Source: an uncultured Treponema sp.
GTDB lineage: Bacteria; Spirochaetota; Spirochaetia; Treponematales; Treponemataceae
NCBI GenBank assembly: GCA_937890485.1
Contig: CALBXN010000057.1
Location: forward strand, 1-45,523
DNA length: 45,523 nt
Direction: 5' to 3'
Part shown: one piece after another, positions 16,198 through 24,483 of the stretch
Position numbering within the stretch: position 1 is the first letter of the stretch
How the letters are laid out: each line of letters starts with the position of its first letter
Made by a program: the position numbers and the translations under genes
Notes under the pieces: generated by a model
Database searches by the model: none
Seen by the model: only the letters and a program-made list of their open reading frames with translations
Told to the model about the DNA's origin: nothing

Positions 16198-17367
16198 TTA
16201 AAAAATAGAATCATCATCGTCAGCAGAATTAATTTCACTTACTTCTGCGAAAATGTCATCAACTTCAACATTGTCAGCTGAGTTCTGTTCAGCAATAACT
16301 TTTGCGTCTTCTTTAGCTTTCTTACCAATACCTTCCCAAATTTTGTTTACAACAGAGTTGATTTCACAATTAATTGGGTCAGCAGTAAACGCATCAATTT
16401 CAGCTTTTGCATATTCTTTTTCTTCATCAGAGAAATCAGCAATAGCAGAGTTCATTTCACCGACACGTTCTTTAGCCTGTGCTTCTGCAAGCTGTTTCTT
16501 CAATTCTTTGATTTCGTTATACAGTTCATCTTCTTTCTTCCAGATTTCCTGATGATCTTCCTGTGCTTTCTCTAAAGCAGTTTTTAATTCTTCGGAACTT
16601 GCATTGAGTTCAGCGATAGTATTGTCTTTATCAGCAATTACTTCATTTAACTCAGCGATAGTTTTACCAAGTTCTTCATTTTTTGAATTTGTTTCACTAA
16701 TTACCTGCTTAATTTCAGAAACAAATCCCTGTAACATTTTTTCATCCATGTTATTTTGTTCCTCCTTATTTTGGTTTGCTTGTGCTACTTCTAAAACATA
16801 ACAATTTTCATCTGCTTCTTTTATTCCAAGAATAGCAGTAGCAGAAAAGTCGAAAATCTGAGGGTATCTCATATCTTCGTTGTAACCGCCATCGTATACA
16901 ATTGAACCACCGTCTTTGCCTACAATTTCAATCGAAGACTTAACTTCCGAAATTTTTATCTGTTCTTTAACATAATCACAGAAGTTTTTATATCTTTGAT
17001 AAAAAAGAACACCATATCCAACTAGAACTCTTTTGATTTCACCATTGATTTCTAAATCTTCAATTTTCGCATCTTCTATAACGCCACAACATTCAGAATC
17101 ATTGAATAAAGGTTCTGATTTTCCGTCACCAATTTCTACAGTATCTGTATACCCATGACCTAAAGGTTCATCTTTTTCTTCGTTAAGAAAACTTGCACAG
17201 ATAGGTATTCCTTTTGCAGATTCTAAGTTGTTTAGAACATATTCTTCTTTCCAACTAATACCATTTAGATTTTTTTCTCCTTCATTATGTATTGTTAGCA
17301 ACACCATCTTAATTTTTCGCCTACCGCCTTTTGACGATTTGCTACTTAATTCGAGGACTTTGTTCAT
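16198..17367 (-). CDS. Prohead protease-scaffold fusion (putative)
   Basis: 389 residues from ATG at 17367, which follows AAAGGAGG; an earlier in-frame ATG (17412) lacks this. Residues 1-200 look like a folded maturation-protease domain ('MVLLTIHNEGEKNLNG', 'PLGHGYTDTVEIGD' with a His, later 'VKSSIEIVGKDGG'). Residues 207-330 are a long coiled coil ('EELGKTIAELNEVIADKDN'), typical of scaffolds, followed by an acidic tail. Scaffolds guide capsid assembly and are removed by the protease. An internal start at 16749 could make the scaffold alone, as Nu3 does in lambda. Confidence 0.65.
   Translation of the reverse strand: MNKVLELSSKSSKGGRRKIKMVLLTIHNEGEKNLNGISWKEEYVLNNLESAKGIPICASFLNEEKDEPLGHGYTDTVEIGDGKSEPLFNDSECCGVIEDAKIEDLEINGEIKRVLVGYGVLFYQRYKNFCDYVKEQIKISEVKSSIEIVGKDGGSIVYDGGYNEDMRYPQIFDFSATAILGIKEADENCYVLEVAQANQNKEEQNNMDEKMLQGFVSEIKQVISETNSKNEELGKTIAELNEVIADKDNTIAELNASSEELKTALEKAQEDHQEIWKKEDELYNEIKELKKQLAEAQAKERVGEMNSAIADFSDEEKEYAKAEIDAFTADPINCEINSVVNKIWEGIGKKAKEDAKVIAEQNSADNVEVDDIFAEVSEINSADDDDSIF
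16747..16767 (-). promoter_or_regulatory. Internal start for nested scaffold protein
   Basis: AAGGAGG lies 11 bases before an in-frame ATG (16749; 'MDEKMLQGFVSEIKQVISE'), the first residue of the coiled-coil part of the protease/scaffold gene. This would give a 183-residue scaffold. Confidence 0.6.
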
Positions 17368-17399
17368 TGCGTTATCCTCCTTTAAATGGTTATTCATAT

Positions 17400-17425
17400 A
17401 GAAAAAGAGCATCTAAAAGACGCTC
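17400..17425 (-). terminator. Intrinsic terminator between portal and protease
   Basis: GAGCGTC/GATGCTC stem (one G-U pair) with TTTTA loop and TTTTT tract on the minus strand. Confidence 0.7.
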
Positions 17426-17436
17426 TCAAACTAACT

Positions 17437-19068
17437 TTATTTTGTACTTGGTTTCTTCTGTTTGTTTCCACCATTTGCTTTAGTAGAAACAGTAGAAGGG
17501 TTTGTAGAATCAGTAGATTCTGGTCTACCACCTTTATTATCTTTCTTAGACATCGTGTAACTTGTTTGATGGACAGGATATTTATTTTCCACGTCCATTT
17601 CTAATTCTTGGTCTAATAATGCAAAGAATACATTAGATGGAATACCACAAGCGGAAGCCCATAAAGATAAACTACCTTTTCCTTGCAGATATAATTCTTT
17701 TGCATATCCAACCATATTTTTCTTATTTACATGAGTAATAGGAAGATAATATACTTCTACATAATTCTTTGAATCTTTGATAATATTCAAATTGATACAT
17801 TTATTTAATTCTGACTGAATACTTTCAATCCATTGAAAAATCTGTGCGCTTAATAGCTCAAGGTTATTTTGCTGACTTGAATAGTTTCCACTACCAGAAC
17901 CATTCAACAAACCACCAGCAACACCAAGACCAAGTGCAATAGTATCGTTAAGATTTTCTTCGTTTTTAGAATCAAAAATATCAGTATTAGAAGAATCTAA
18001 TGTATTAATTTTAGTACCAGCAGCAACAGAGAAAAATGAAATACCACCACGATTATTTTTATTCATGACGGCACCTTTTACAGCATTATGTTGACTTTCC
18101 TGTTGTTTTTGCGTTAATGCGCTAGTACCTTTATCACGACCTTCTGGAAATGTTTCGTAAATTATTCTATTATTAATTTCATCAAGAACATTTCTCTTTG
18201 TATCAGTGAAATAATCACTATAAAGAATATCTTTAATCGCAGCCAACGCTAAAGGTCTTCCCCATTTTTCATTTTTAGCACTTCTGATTTTATGTACAAT
18301 CGTTTTTGTATTGTCTAAAGTAACCCAATTTTTTGAGGAGTTATTTTCGTCACGTTTAGCAAATGCTTCTCGAATTTCTTTTGGAAATTTACGAAGTTTT
18401 TTCTCTTGCGATTCCCCTTCGCAATCTTTGAAATAATCAAGATTAAATGCGATTACATAAGAACTATTTTTAATACCAACGATTCTGCAATATTCAGTTG
18501 GAAGAGAAATAATAGATGCATTAATACCAAAGTCATTTATTTCAATAATTGAGTCTACTTCATAATCGCTATAACTTCTTGGCACAGATGGACGATTTGT
18601 TGTTTCGAAATAATAGAAAGCAATTCCATCTACCATACCTTTATATAGTGCATCTCTAACAAATTCTTTATCTTTGATTGTGCGTAGAGCAGAAGTAACT
18701 AAATCAATATTCATTTGTTTCTTCTGTTTACTTTTTCCATACGGAACTAATACCTTGTCCAATGTTGGCATTGCAGTCATATAATCAATGGTATTTGTAA
18801 CTGTTCCGTTGCAACCATATAGAATTCTTGAAATTTCTCTAAGTAATTCGTTATTACCAATTGGGTCTTTTACTAAGTTTGAAATTTGTTCTTGACTGTA
18901 TAAATCAAAAATAGTCATTCCAATGCTCATGTAAGCAGTTGAGAATGACGTATTACTGTTATAAGAACAATATTCATTTTGTAGTGGAGTAGAAGAGTTT
19001 ATTTCTACTACTGGTTCTTGTTTATTTTTAGGAGGTCGCCCTCGCTTACGTTTTACTTCTTCGGGCAT
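17437..19068 (-). CDS. Phage portal protein
   Basis: 543 residues. The portal forms the ring at one capsid vertex through which DNA enters. Family features seen are the N-terminal 'VKRKRGRPPKNKQEP', a basic tail; alpha/beta clip 'FYYFETTNRPSVPRSYSDYEV' and 'SLPTEYCRIVGIKNSSYVIAF' near 170-210; the stem helix after 'DTKRNVLDEINNRIIYETFPE'; and a low-complexity C-terminal tail 'KPSTK'. Located between large terminase (22 bases upstream) and protease. AAAGGAGGCAACTT precedes the ATG. SPP1/HK97-like portal class. Confidence 0.8.
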   Translation of the reverse strand: MPEEVKRKRGRPPKNKQEPVVEINSSTPLQNEYCSYNSNTSFSTAYMSIGMTIFDLYSQEQISNLVKDPIGNNELLREISRILYGCNGTVTNTIDYMTAMPTLDKVLVPYGKSKQKKQMNIDLVTSALRTIKDKEFVRDALYKGMVDGIAFYYFETTNRPSVPRSYSDYEVDSIIEINDFGINASIISLPTEYCRIVGIKNSSYVIAFNLDYFKDCEGESQEKKLRKFPKEIREAFAKRDENNSSKNWVTLDNTKTIVHKIRSAKNEKWGRPLALAAIKDILYSDYFTDTKRNVLDEINNRIIYETFPEGRDKGTSALTQKQQESQHNAVKGAVMNKNNRGGISFFSVAAGTKINTLDSSNTDIFDSKNEENLNDTIALGLGVAGGLLNGSGSGNYSSQQNNLELLSAQIFQWIESIQSELNKCINLNIIKDSKNYVEVYYLPITHVNKKNMVGYAKELYLQGKGSLSLWASACGIPSNVFFALLDQELEMDVENKYPVHQTSYTMSKKDNKGGRPESTDSTNPSTVSTKANGGNKQKKPSTK

Positions 19069-19083
19069 AAGTTGCCTCCTTTC

Positions 19084-20901
19084 TTAATTTATGAATGTTG
19101 TGAATTGATAGTCGTCTGAATCAGATACCAAATCTTGTTCAAGTAAACTTATCAGGTGATTTCCATATGCAAGACTTACGTAACGGTCTTTCGTATTACT
19201 TCCAGTTTCATACAATGTAATTACACCAGTTTGTTCATTTCTTGTGTATTCCAAAGACATCATTTCATTTATGAGTGCTTGTGTTTCAAGATAAGGTCTT
19301 TCGTAGAAAATCATTGTATCTGCATCTGGTGCAGATATATATTCAGGAATATTGTTTTCTAATATATCTCTAGCTTCGTCAATTGAAATTAATAATTCCA
19401 TCATTTGTGAATCCAAAACGCTTCTCAGACCAATAGCAATATCATTATTTAATTTTTGGCTTGCATTGATTGCAAATACATTTTCCAAAGCACCTGCAAC
19501 GTTAACTCTGTTAGCAATATCTTTGTCATTAATACACTTCCATGCAGGGTATTCGCAATCCCTATCTGAGTCATAGAGTACCTTAGCAAGACGGTCATAT
19601 ACCATCAATCCGCCATTTCTCGTATCCAAAACTAAATAATCACAGTCCATATCATAATATAACTGTTTAATTCTTATTGCTTGTTTATCAACATCACTAC
19701 CTGGATTAGCTTCTATATAAGGAACAATTCTTCGATAACCATTTTTTACTTCAATACTTTTACCATCTATACTTTCAGAAGTATAAGTGATACTTTCAGG
19801 TAATGCTCTAATTAGAGTAAAACAAGAATTGTCATTTTTATTTGCTCTTTCAATAAAAGCCATATCACATGCAAGAACACGAATTTCTCCATTCTGTTTT
19901 GAGACAGCATATGGATTCTTATGTTTATTTCTTACATCTTCATACCTTCTAGGATAAATAGCCTTTTTATTAACTTGATTCTTAGTTAATAAACCATATG
20001 TAAAATAAGCATTTGCTCCTTCACGAAGCATTTCATTTTCATATTCTTCACGCCATGTAATAGGGTCGGTTGTTCTTTTTGCTTCTATTAACTGCGCCCT
20101 AGTTTTAATTGCGTGTTTAAGAGCGATAGAATAGTCTGTTGCAAGCATACAAGATGTATTATCTCTATACTTACTTTTGATGGTTTCCTTTAGTAATTTA
20201 CCCATCCAGTGTGAAGTAGGAGCAGCAGAACTAATATATATATTTACAGCTTCTTCTAAGAATTCATCATTTTCACGATATTTAACTCCATATTGTTCAC
20301 ATTCTTCATTAGTTCTATATTGTGCAGGTCTTGCCATTTGGAAAGGCTTTAAAACCTTGTCTACAACATACTTATCAATACGCTTAAATTCTTCAAAAAT
20401 TAGAACCGTACTTCTGTATCCGAGTGCCCCTTCTCCAGCAACAACAACAACTATACTGCTTCCGTTATGAAAAATTACTTCGATATCATTTGCACTTGTT
20501 TTAATTGTTTTTATTTCACGTCTGAGATTTTCTGATTTAGGCATCAATTCTTTTTGAATTTTCTCTTTTACGATAAGTGAAGCCTGTTTTTTTGAGCCAG
20601 ATGCCACAACCACTTTTGTATTCGGATACAAAATTGCCTTGGCACAAGAAAAGATAGCGATAACAAAAGATTTTGCACTTGCTCGTCCTGCTATAATTAC
20701 AACAGAAATATACATATTCAGCAGATATAGCCAAATAATTTGATACCAATGTAAAGGTATATTCAAATAATGCTCTACGAAAACTGGAATATTCCTGCGA
20801 TAGAAAGTTATCCAATCAACAATTCTTTCATAATTTGCTTTATTAGATAACCATGAATGAGTAGGGAATTTTTTGTATACATTTTTTTGGTAATTGTCCA
20901 T
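19084..20901 (-). CDS. terL: Terminase large subunit
   Basis: 605 residues from ATG at 20901. The ATPase domain has a Walker A-like 'AGRASAKS' (71-78) and a Walker B-like 'VLIFEE' (166-171). The nuclease domain shows 'VLACDMAF' (Asp346) and 'YLVLDTRNGG' (Asp426), as in RNase H-like terminase nucleases. It cuts concatemeric DNA and pumps it into the prohead. The ATG lies 3 bases after the stop of the small subunit; GAGGATGG is the likely binding site. Catalytic residues look intact. Confidence 0.9.
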   Translation of the reverse strand: MDNYQKNVYKKFPTHSWLSNKANYERIVDWITFYRRNIPVFVEHYLNIPLHWYQIIWLYLLNMYISVVIIAGRASAKSFVIAIFSCAKAILYPNTKVVVASGSKKQASLIVKEKIQKELMPKSENLRREIKTIKTSANDIEVIFHNGSSIVVVVAGEGALGYRSTVLIFEEFKRIDKYVVDKVLKPFQMARPAQYRTNEECEQYGVKYRENDEFLEEAVNIYISSAAPTSHWMGKLLKETIKSKYRDNTSCMLATDYSIALKHAIKTRAQLIEAKRTTDPITWREEYENEMLREGANAYFTYGLLTKNQVNKKAIYPRRYEDVRNKHKNPYAVSKQNGEIRVLACDMAFIERANKNDNSCFTLIRALPESITYTSESIDGKSIEVKNGYRRIVPYIEANPGSDVDKQAIRIKQLYYDMDCDYLVLDTRNGGLMVYDRLAKVLYDSDRDCEYPAWKCINDKDIANRVNVAGALENVFAINASQKLNNDIAIGLRSVLDSQMMELLISIDEARDILENNIPEYISAPDADTMIFYERPYLETQALINEMMSLEYTRNEQTGVITLYETGSNTKDRYVSLAYGNHLISLLEQDLVSDSDDYQFTTFIN

Positions 20902-20903
20902 AA

Positions 20904-21869
20904 TCAATCACCATCCTCGTTAATCCAGTATTCTTTTTCTTTTTCCTTTTCTCCAAATACAAGATTCTTCAAAGGTCTAAACATAAATCTTTCTATGTAT
21001 TCAACAATTCCAAAGAAATCATGATATTTCTTTTTATCTTTGTAATATTCAGCAGGAGAGAAGCGTTCTATATCCATAATCCACTTTCCAAATGAGTCGT
21101 TACTTGTATCAGCATTTTCAACCTTCAATTCGGCAGCTTCAAACATTGCTTTATAAGAATTGGAAAGAGTACCAATATCTTTACCAGCCTGAATATTTAC
21201 TTGCATCTGATATTCCAAAAGACAAAGATTTTTCATCATCTTTTGCTTTTTAACATCTGGTTTCTCTGCACATAGTTTTAGCAATTCATCATAATAACCT
21301 TGTAAGGTAGGATATACCTTTGGTTCATAACCAGAACCCCAAAACTTAATCATTTTAGGAGTAAGTTTGTATTGTGCATCACTTTCTTCAATATCATCAG
21401 GGTTTTCAATGGTTCTATCTGATTTATTGAATCTCTCTTTCAATGTATCTAACCAAGATAAACCAATCCAAGGCTTAATCTGTATTTTACTTGTATAAGT
21501 ATGAATACGGCTTCTATGCTCACTAATTTTTCTGCTTGCAGATAATGGTGATTCATGAAAATAAAGACCATACATCATACAAATAAATTCAATAGCTTTT
21601 TCTTCTGAGCCATCAAAAAAAGAAATCATTTCAGGATAAAATTTATCTGTACATTTTTTACATACAGGATAAAATCCATAATGTTTAAATAACGGAAAAT
21701 TAGTAGGAGTGAAGTTGCCTTGAAGTTTCGTATATTCATGACCACAACACCAACATTTGTATGTTTCCTTTTCAGTTTTCTCGGTATCAATAGATACCTT
21801 TTTCTTAGCATTAATTTTTGTAGACGCACTTATGGCTTTTTGCGTCTGTTCTAATTTTGGTCGTGCCAT
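20904..21869 (-). CDS. Terminase small subunit-like zinc protein
   Basis: 321 residues from ATG at 21869 (AGGAGGTGCTT upstream). A four-Cys knuckle spans residues ~39-73 ('CWCCGHEYTKLQGNFTPTNF' and 'YPVCKKC'), then a helical domain follows. This architecture and its position just upstream of terL match the long small-subunit-like proteins found in Clostridial siphophages. It should bind the packaging start site and recruit TerL. The stop overlaps the region of the terL start. Confidence 0.65.
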   Translation of the reverse strand: MARPKLEQTQKAISASTKINAKKKVSIDTEKTEKETYKCWCCGHEYTKLQGNFTPTNFPLFKHYGFYPVCKKCTDKFYPEMISFFDGSEEKAIEFICMMYGLYFHESPLSASRKISEHRSRIHTYTSKIQIKPWIGLSWLDTLKERFNKSDRTIENPDDIEESDAQYKLTPKMIKFWGSGYEPKVYPTLQGYYDELLKLCAEKPDVKKQKMMKNLCLLEYQMQVNIQAGKDIGTLSNSYKAMFEAAELKVENADTSNDSFGKWIMDIERFSPAEYYKDKKKYHDFFGIVEYIERFMFRPLKNLVFGEKEKEKEYWINEDGD

Positions 21870-21903
21870 AAGCACCTCCTGTTTCAACTATTTTTACAAT
21901 AAA

Positions 21904-22647
21904 TTAAGCCGACTGTTTTAACAGTCGACTTTCTAAAATTTTATCAATATTTTCAAAATCCCAATACCAAATTTCCAATAAATCAATATTGTGTTCTTTT
22001 GCATAATTTCTTTTTAATTTGTCATGAATTTGTTGCTTTTGAAAATCTATATCTGTTTGTTGATTAGCAGTTCCGTCATGGAATTCACCTTGATATTCAA
22101 TAAGTAAGTTATAATCTGGTAAATAAAAATCATAAGATAATTGACCATTCTTCAAACCCAACAAACCGTCATATTTTTTCTGTGTTTCAAACTGAATATG
22201 TAATATATCTCTTAAATAATCTTCAATAAATTTCTCACCTTTAGATTTTCTGTTTGCACAATATGGGCATCCATGACCTTTTAATAATGGATTTGGTGTA
22301 GTAGTCCAAGAGTAACCACAAATATTATGCTTAACATTTATTGGTTCTTTACTATGCGTATATCTCGAAAGTACTGTATATTCGTCACCAAACATATCGT
22401 ATAAATCTTTGACAAATTCATCATGTGTTTTAATTCTGGTATCAGCCCAATTTCGCATACCACATTCTTTACATGCTTGATTGTTTAATACATGATTTGG
22501 TTGTACATGTTTATAATGCCCACATGGAATATGATAAAACCATATCTTTGTACGATTATTTATATATGTATCAACAACCACATATTCACCGTTAGTCTTT
22601 TCATGAACTTCTTGTTCAAATTCTTCTTGAGTTTTCTTTCTACTCAT
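21904..22647 (-). CDS. Homing endonuclease, Vsr/EDxHD-like
   Basis: 247 residues from the ATG at 22647; an in-frame GTG at 22674 has no binding site. Zinc knuckles ('CGMRNWAD', 'CPYCANRKS') surround repeats of the form 'YTVLSRYTHSKEPINVKHN'. The C-terminal nuclease has 'LSYDFYLPDYNLLIEYQGEFH' with Asp, Glu and His residues and 'LLEIWYWDFENIDKIL'. A close relative sits at 27338. It lies between a collagen-like protein and the terminase, with a folded RNA leader upstream. Probable selfish insertion. Confidence 0.75.
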   Translation of the reverse strand: MSRKKTQEEFEQEVHEKTNGEYVVVDTYINNRTKIWFYHIPCGHYKHVQPNHVLNNQACKECGMRNWADTRIKTHDEFVKDLYDMFGDEYTVLSRYTHSKEPINVKHNICGYSWTTTPNPLLKGHGCPYCANRKSKGEKFIEDYLRDILHIQFETQKKYDGLLGLKNGQLSYDFYLPDYNLLIEYQGEFHDGTANQQTDIDFQKQQIHDKLKRNYAKEHNIDLLEIWYWDFENIDKILESRLLKQSA

Positions 22648-22687
22648 TTTTATTTTGCTCACTTTCTCGCTCACAATCTTATAAATA

Positions 22688-22753
22688 GAGTAGAAGAGTG
22701 GCGTGAGCGATTACCAACTCACAAGACTCGCGACTTTCTTGTGTCTTCTACTC
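22688..22753 (-). other. Folded leader RNA before homing endonuclease
   Basis: GAGTAGAAGA (22688-22697) pairs with TCTTCTACTC (22744-22753), closing two inner hairpins: CACAAGA/TCTTGTG (22720-22743) and GTGAG/CTCAC (22703-22722, mutually exclusive at a few bases). About 40 bases upstream of the endonuclease ATG. It may repress translation. Confidence 0.5.
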
Positions 22754-22833
22754 AAAATTCCGACCATTCGCAACGACACGAATTACAATCCTCTTAATCA
22801 GCTATATAATTTACTTCTCCATTTCTTCATACA

Positions 22834-22859
22834 AAAAGAGCCTTACAATCACACAAGAC
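22834..22859 (-). terminator. Second terminator after collagen-like gene
   Basis: GGGTCTT/AAGGCTC pairs with wobble and is followed by TTTTTG on the minus strand. Just downstream of a stronger terminator at 22868. Confidence 0.5.
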
Positions 22860-22867
22860 CCTTCCCA

Positions 22868-22901
22868 TATAAATAGGAGAGTAGACCTTCACCCACTCTC
22901 C
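22868..22901 (-). terminator. Intrinsic terminator after collagen-like gene
   Basis: GGAGAGT/ACTCTCC stem followed by TATTTATAT on the minus strand. GGAGAGTAG family. Confidence 0.65.
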
Positions 22902-22921
22902 ATAAAATCCTTCTTTCAATG

Positions 22922-23278
22922 CTATGTAGTAGTAATACTAATTTCAATAGTACTGTCATCACTCAAAGTAGCAGTACCACTAACAATAGCACCAGTTTCG
23001 TCTTTGACTAATGAAATAGCAGTTATGGATTTTCCATCAACACCATTTGAACCATTAGCACCATTTTTACCAGAAGCACCAGTGTCACCCTTATCACCCT
23101 TATCACCTTTTTCACCTTGAATACTTGGTGTAGTATAAGATGTGCCATCTGTAAATTCAATTGTCAGTGTATAGTCATCATTCATAACCGTAGATTTAAT
23201 GCCATTTCCTGTGTCTCCTTTTTGACCAGGTGTAGAAGATGCAGAATTTTTAGCCACTGCTAAAGTTAAAATATCCAT
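22922..23278 (-). CDS. Collagen-like, intrinsically repetitive structural protein
   Basis: 118 residues with a short collagen-type repeat in the middle ('GEKGDKGDKGDTGASGKNG', residues ~55-73) and Ser/Thr-rich ends; the C-terminal segment 'SITAISLVKDETGAIVSGT' is a beta domain often found after phage collagen repeats. Probably an exposed fibre, head decoration or tip protein. GGAGGTGTAAGCA precedes the start. It lies at the start of the late cluster just before the terminase genes, an unusual place for a fibre. Confidence 0.65.
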   Translation of the reverse strand: MDILTLAVAKNSASSTPGQKGDTGNGIKSTVMNDDYTLTIEFTDGTSYTTPSIQGEKGDKGDKGDTGASGKNGANGSNGVDGKSITAISLVKDETGAIVSGTATLSDDSTIEISITTT

Positions 23279-23281
23279 TGC

Positions 23282-23473
23282 TTACACCTCCAACCATTTA
23301 TGGTTTTCTTCATCGTAGATAAAAGTTTTTTTGCTATCCATACAATAAAAAATAGAAGCATTTCCGATGAATGTACCTTCAAACTTTTTTATAGGTTTTT
23401 CATCTGTTGAAAGACCATATAATTCCATATAAGAACGATTTGGACGGTCTGAATATTTATTTAATGTAATCAT
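23282..23473 (-). CDS. Small head-associated protein upstream of collagen-like protein
   Basis: 63 residues, beta-rich and acidic, ending 'KKTFIYDEENHKWLEV', a form seen in small phage structural proteins next to collagen-like fibres. GAGGATTTAAAT precedes the ATG; the gene is followed four bases later by the collagen-like gene. It follows the large RNA and two terminators, so it is likely the first gene of the late structural unit. Confidence 0.5.
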   Translation of the reverse strand: MITLNKYSDRPNRSYMELYGLSTDEKPIKKFEGTFIGNASIFYCMDSKKTFIYDEENHKWLEV

Positions 23474-23515
23474 ATTTAAATCCTCACTTTCTTTTTTTTA
23501 TTTGTCGATTTTCAC

Positions 23516-23542
23516 ATAATAAAACCGACTAAGAAAGTCGGT
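23516..23542 (-). terminator. Second terminator after large RNA
   Basis: ACCGACT/AGTCGGT stem with TTTTATTAT on the minus strand; ~20 bases beyond the terminator at 23557. Confidence 0.7.
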
Positions 23543-23556
23543 ATTGTATTCAAATT

Positions 23557-23588
23557 AACAAAAGCCACCATCCAAAGACAGTGGCTTT
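23557..23588 (-). terminator. Terminator at 3' end of the large RNA
   Basis: AAAGCCAC/GTGGCTTT stem followed by TTTTGTTAA on the minus strand. Marks the likely 3' end of the 0.9-kb RNA. Confidence 0.75.
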
Positions 23589-24480
23589 CAACCGTAATAA
23601 ATACGGTTATTTTCATTATTCTTCTCATATTTTAGGACTCCGAAGTAGAGTCCACTTAATAAGGTTTTATGTGTCTTATCCCACAGAACGCACAGCATTC
23701 ATTCGCTAATTCTCATCTTTAACGTAGATGGAGACGGACTTCTTTCTATTTCTAAAGTTAGAATATACTTATTATGATTTCAGTCATTATCATTGAAGGT
23801 TTTAGATATGTTCCAAACGAAATTCTCCAAGATTACACCTACAAACTACGAATGCGACTATAACGCTTGCATGTCCGAGAACAATACAGTATGAATTTCA
23901 CTCCGAAAACTAGAACACCGTCGCAACGCCGTCCTTACAAAACACTTTGGTTTTTGATTAGATACAACTATTTAGCGTCCAAACTTAAATAGTTATTTTC
24001 TTTGTAATTGATATATTATTCACACTTTCCTCCCAAGAGATTACTTTGCTCTCTGCCACGTATTCGCAACAGTGAACTTATTTGTAAACTTGTTTACATA
24101 TAATTTTTCATTGGTTTTTACTTTAACCTCGTGGGTACATCTCAATACCTAATCGGTGTCAACCATGCCGATTTACTTTCTTATTACGATAATGCAAGCA
24201 TAAAGCACTAACTAGCTTGACATTGGTGTGCGCATCACCAGTTTGTTAAAATGAATACCCGTAGGTAAACATTTATGCTTACTTATTATATTTTTGGCTC
24301 AGACTCGCTTTGTGAACTCACAAATTTGGTCTAATTTAAAGGCTCATCCCATGCTCATGCCTACCAAAAATGATTTATATACGGCTCGTAAAGAGCAATG
24401 TTTCATTATTTTTGTTGGTTTCACTGTGAGAGTGAAAGTTGACGGAATAGTGAAACTACCTTAGAATTGGAGTTCTAAAG
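23557..24480 (-). ncRNA. Candidate ~0.9-kb structured RNA (GOLLD/ROOL class to be tested)
   Basis: No reading frame of any length fits this 0.9-kb interval, yet it is full of perfect hairpins on the minus strand: AACTATTTA/TAAATAGTT (23966-23994), AATCGG/CCGATT (24151-24173), TGTAAAC/GTTTACA (24083-24098), TTTGTG/CACAAA (24309-24324), TGGTG/CACCA (24224-24240), GGACTC/GAGTCC with a TACTTCG loop (23635-23653), CATCT/AGATG (23714-23730) and AGAGA/TCTCT (24036-24054). Two terminators follow. It lies directly after the recombinase gene and before the late genes. Giant phage RNAs (GOLLD, ROOL) have this size and setting, but no consensus was checked. A promoter was not seen; it may be co-transcribed with the recombinase. 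Confidence 0.6.
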
Positions 24481-24483
24481 ACT

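Noticed and set aside
23557..24480. Second group I intron
   Set aside because: A TATAGTC string looks like an S element, but no matching R element or P7 partner exists, and neighbouring genes are not split.
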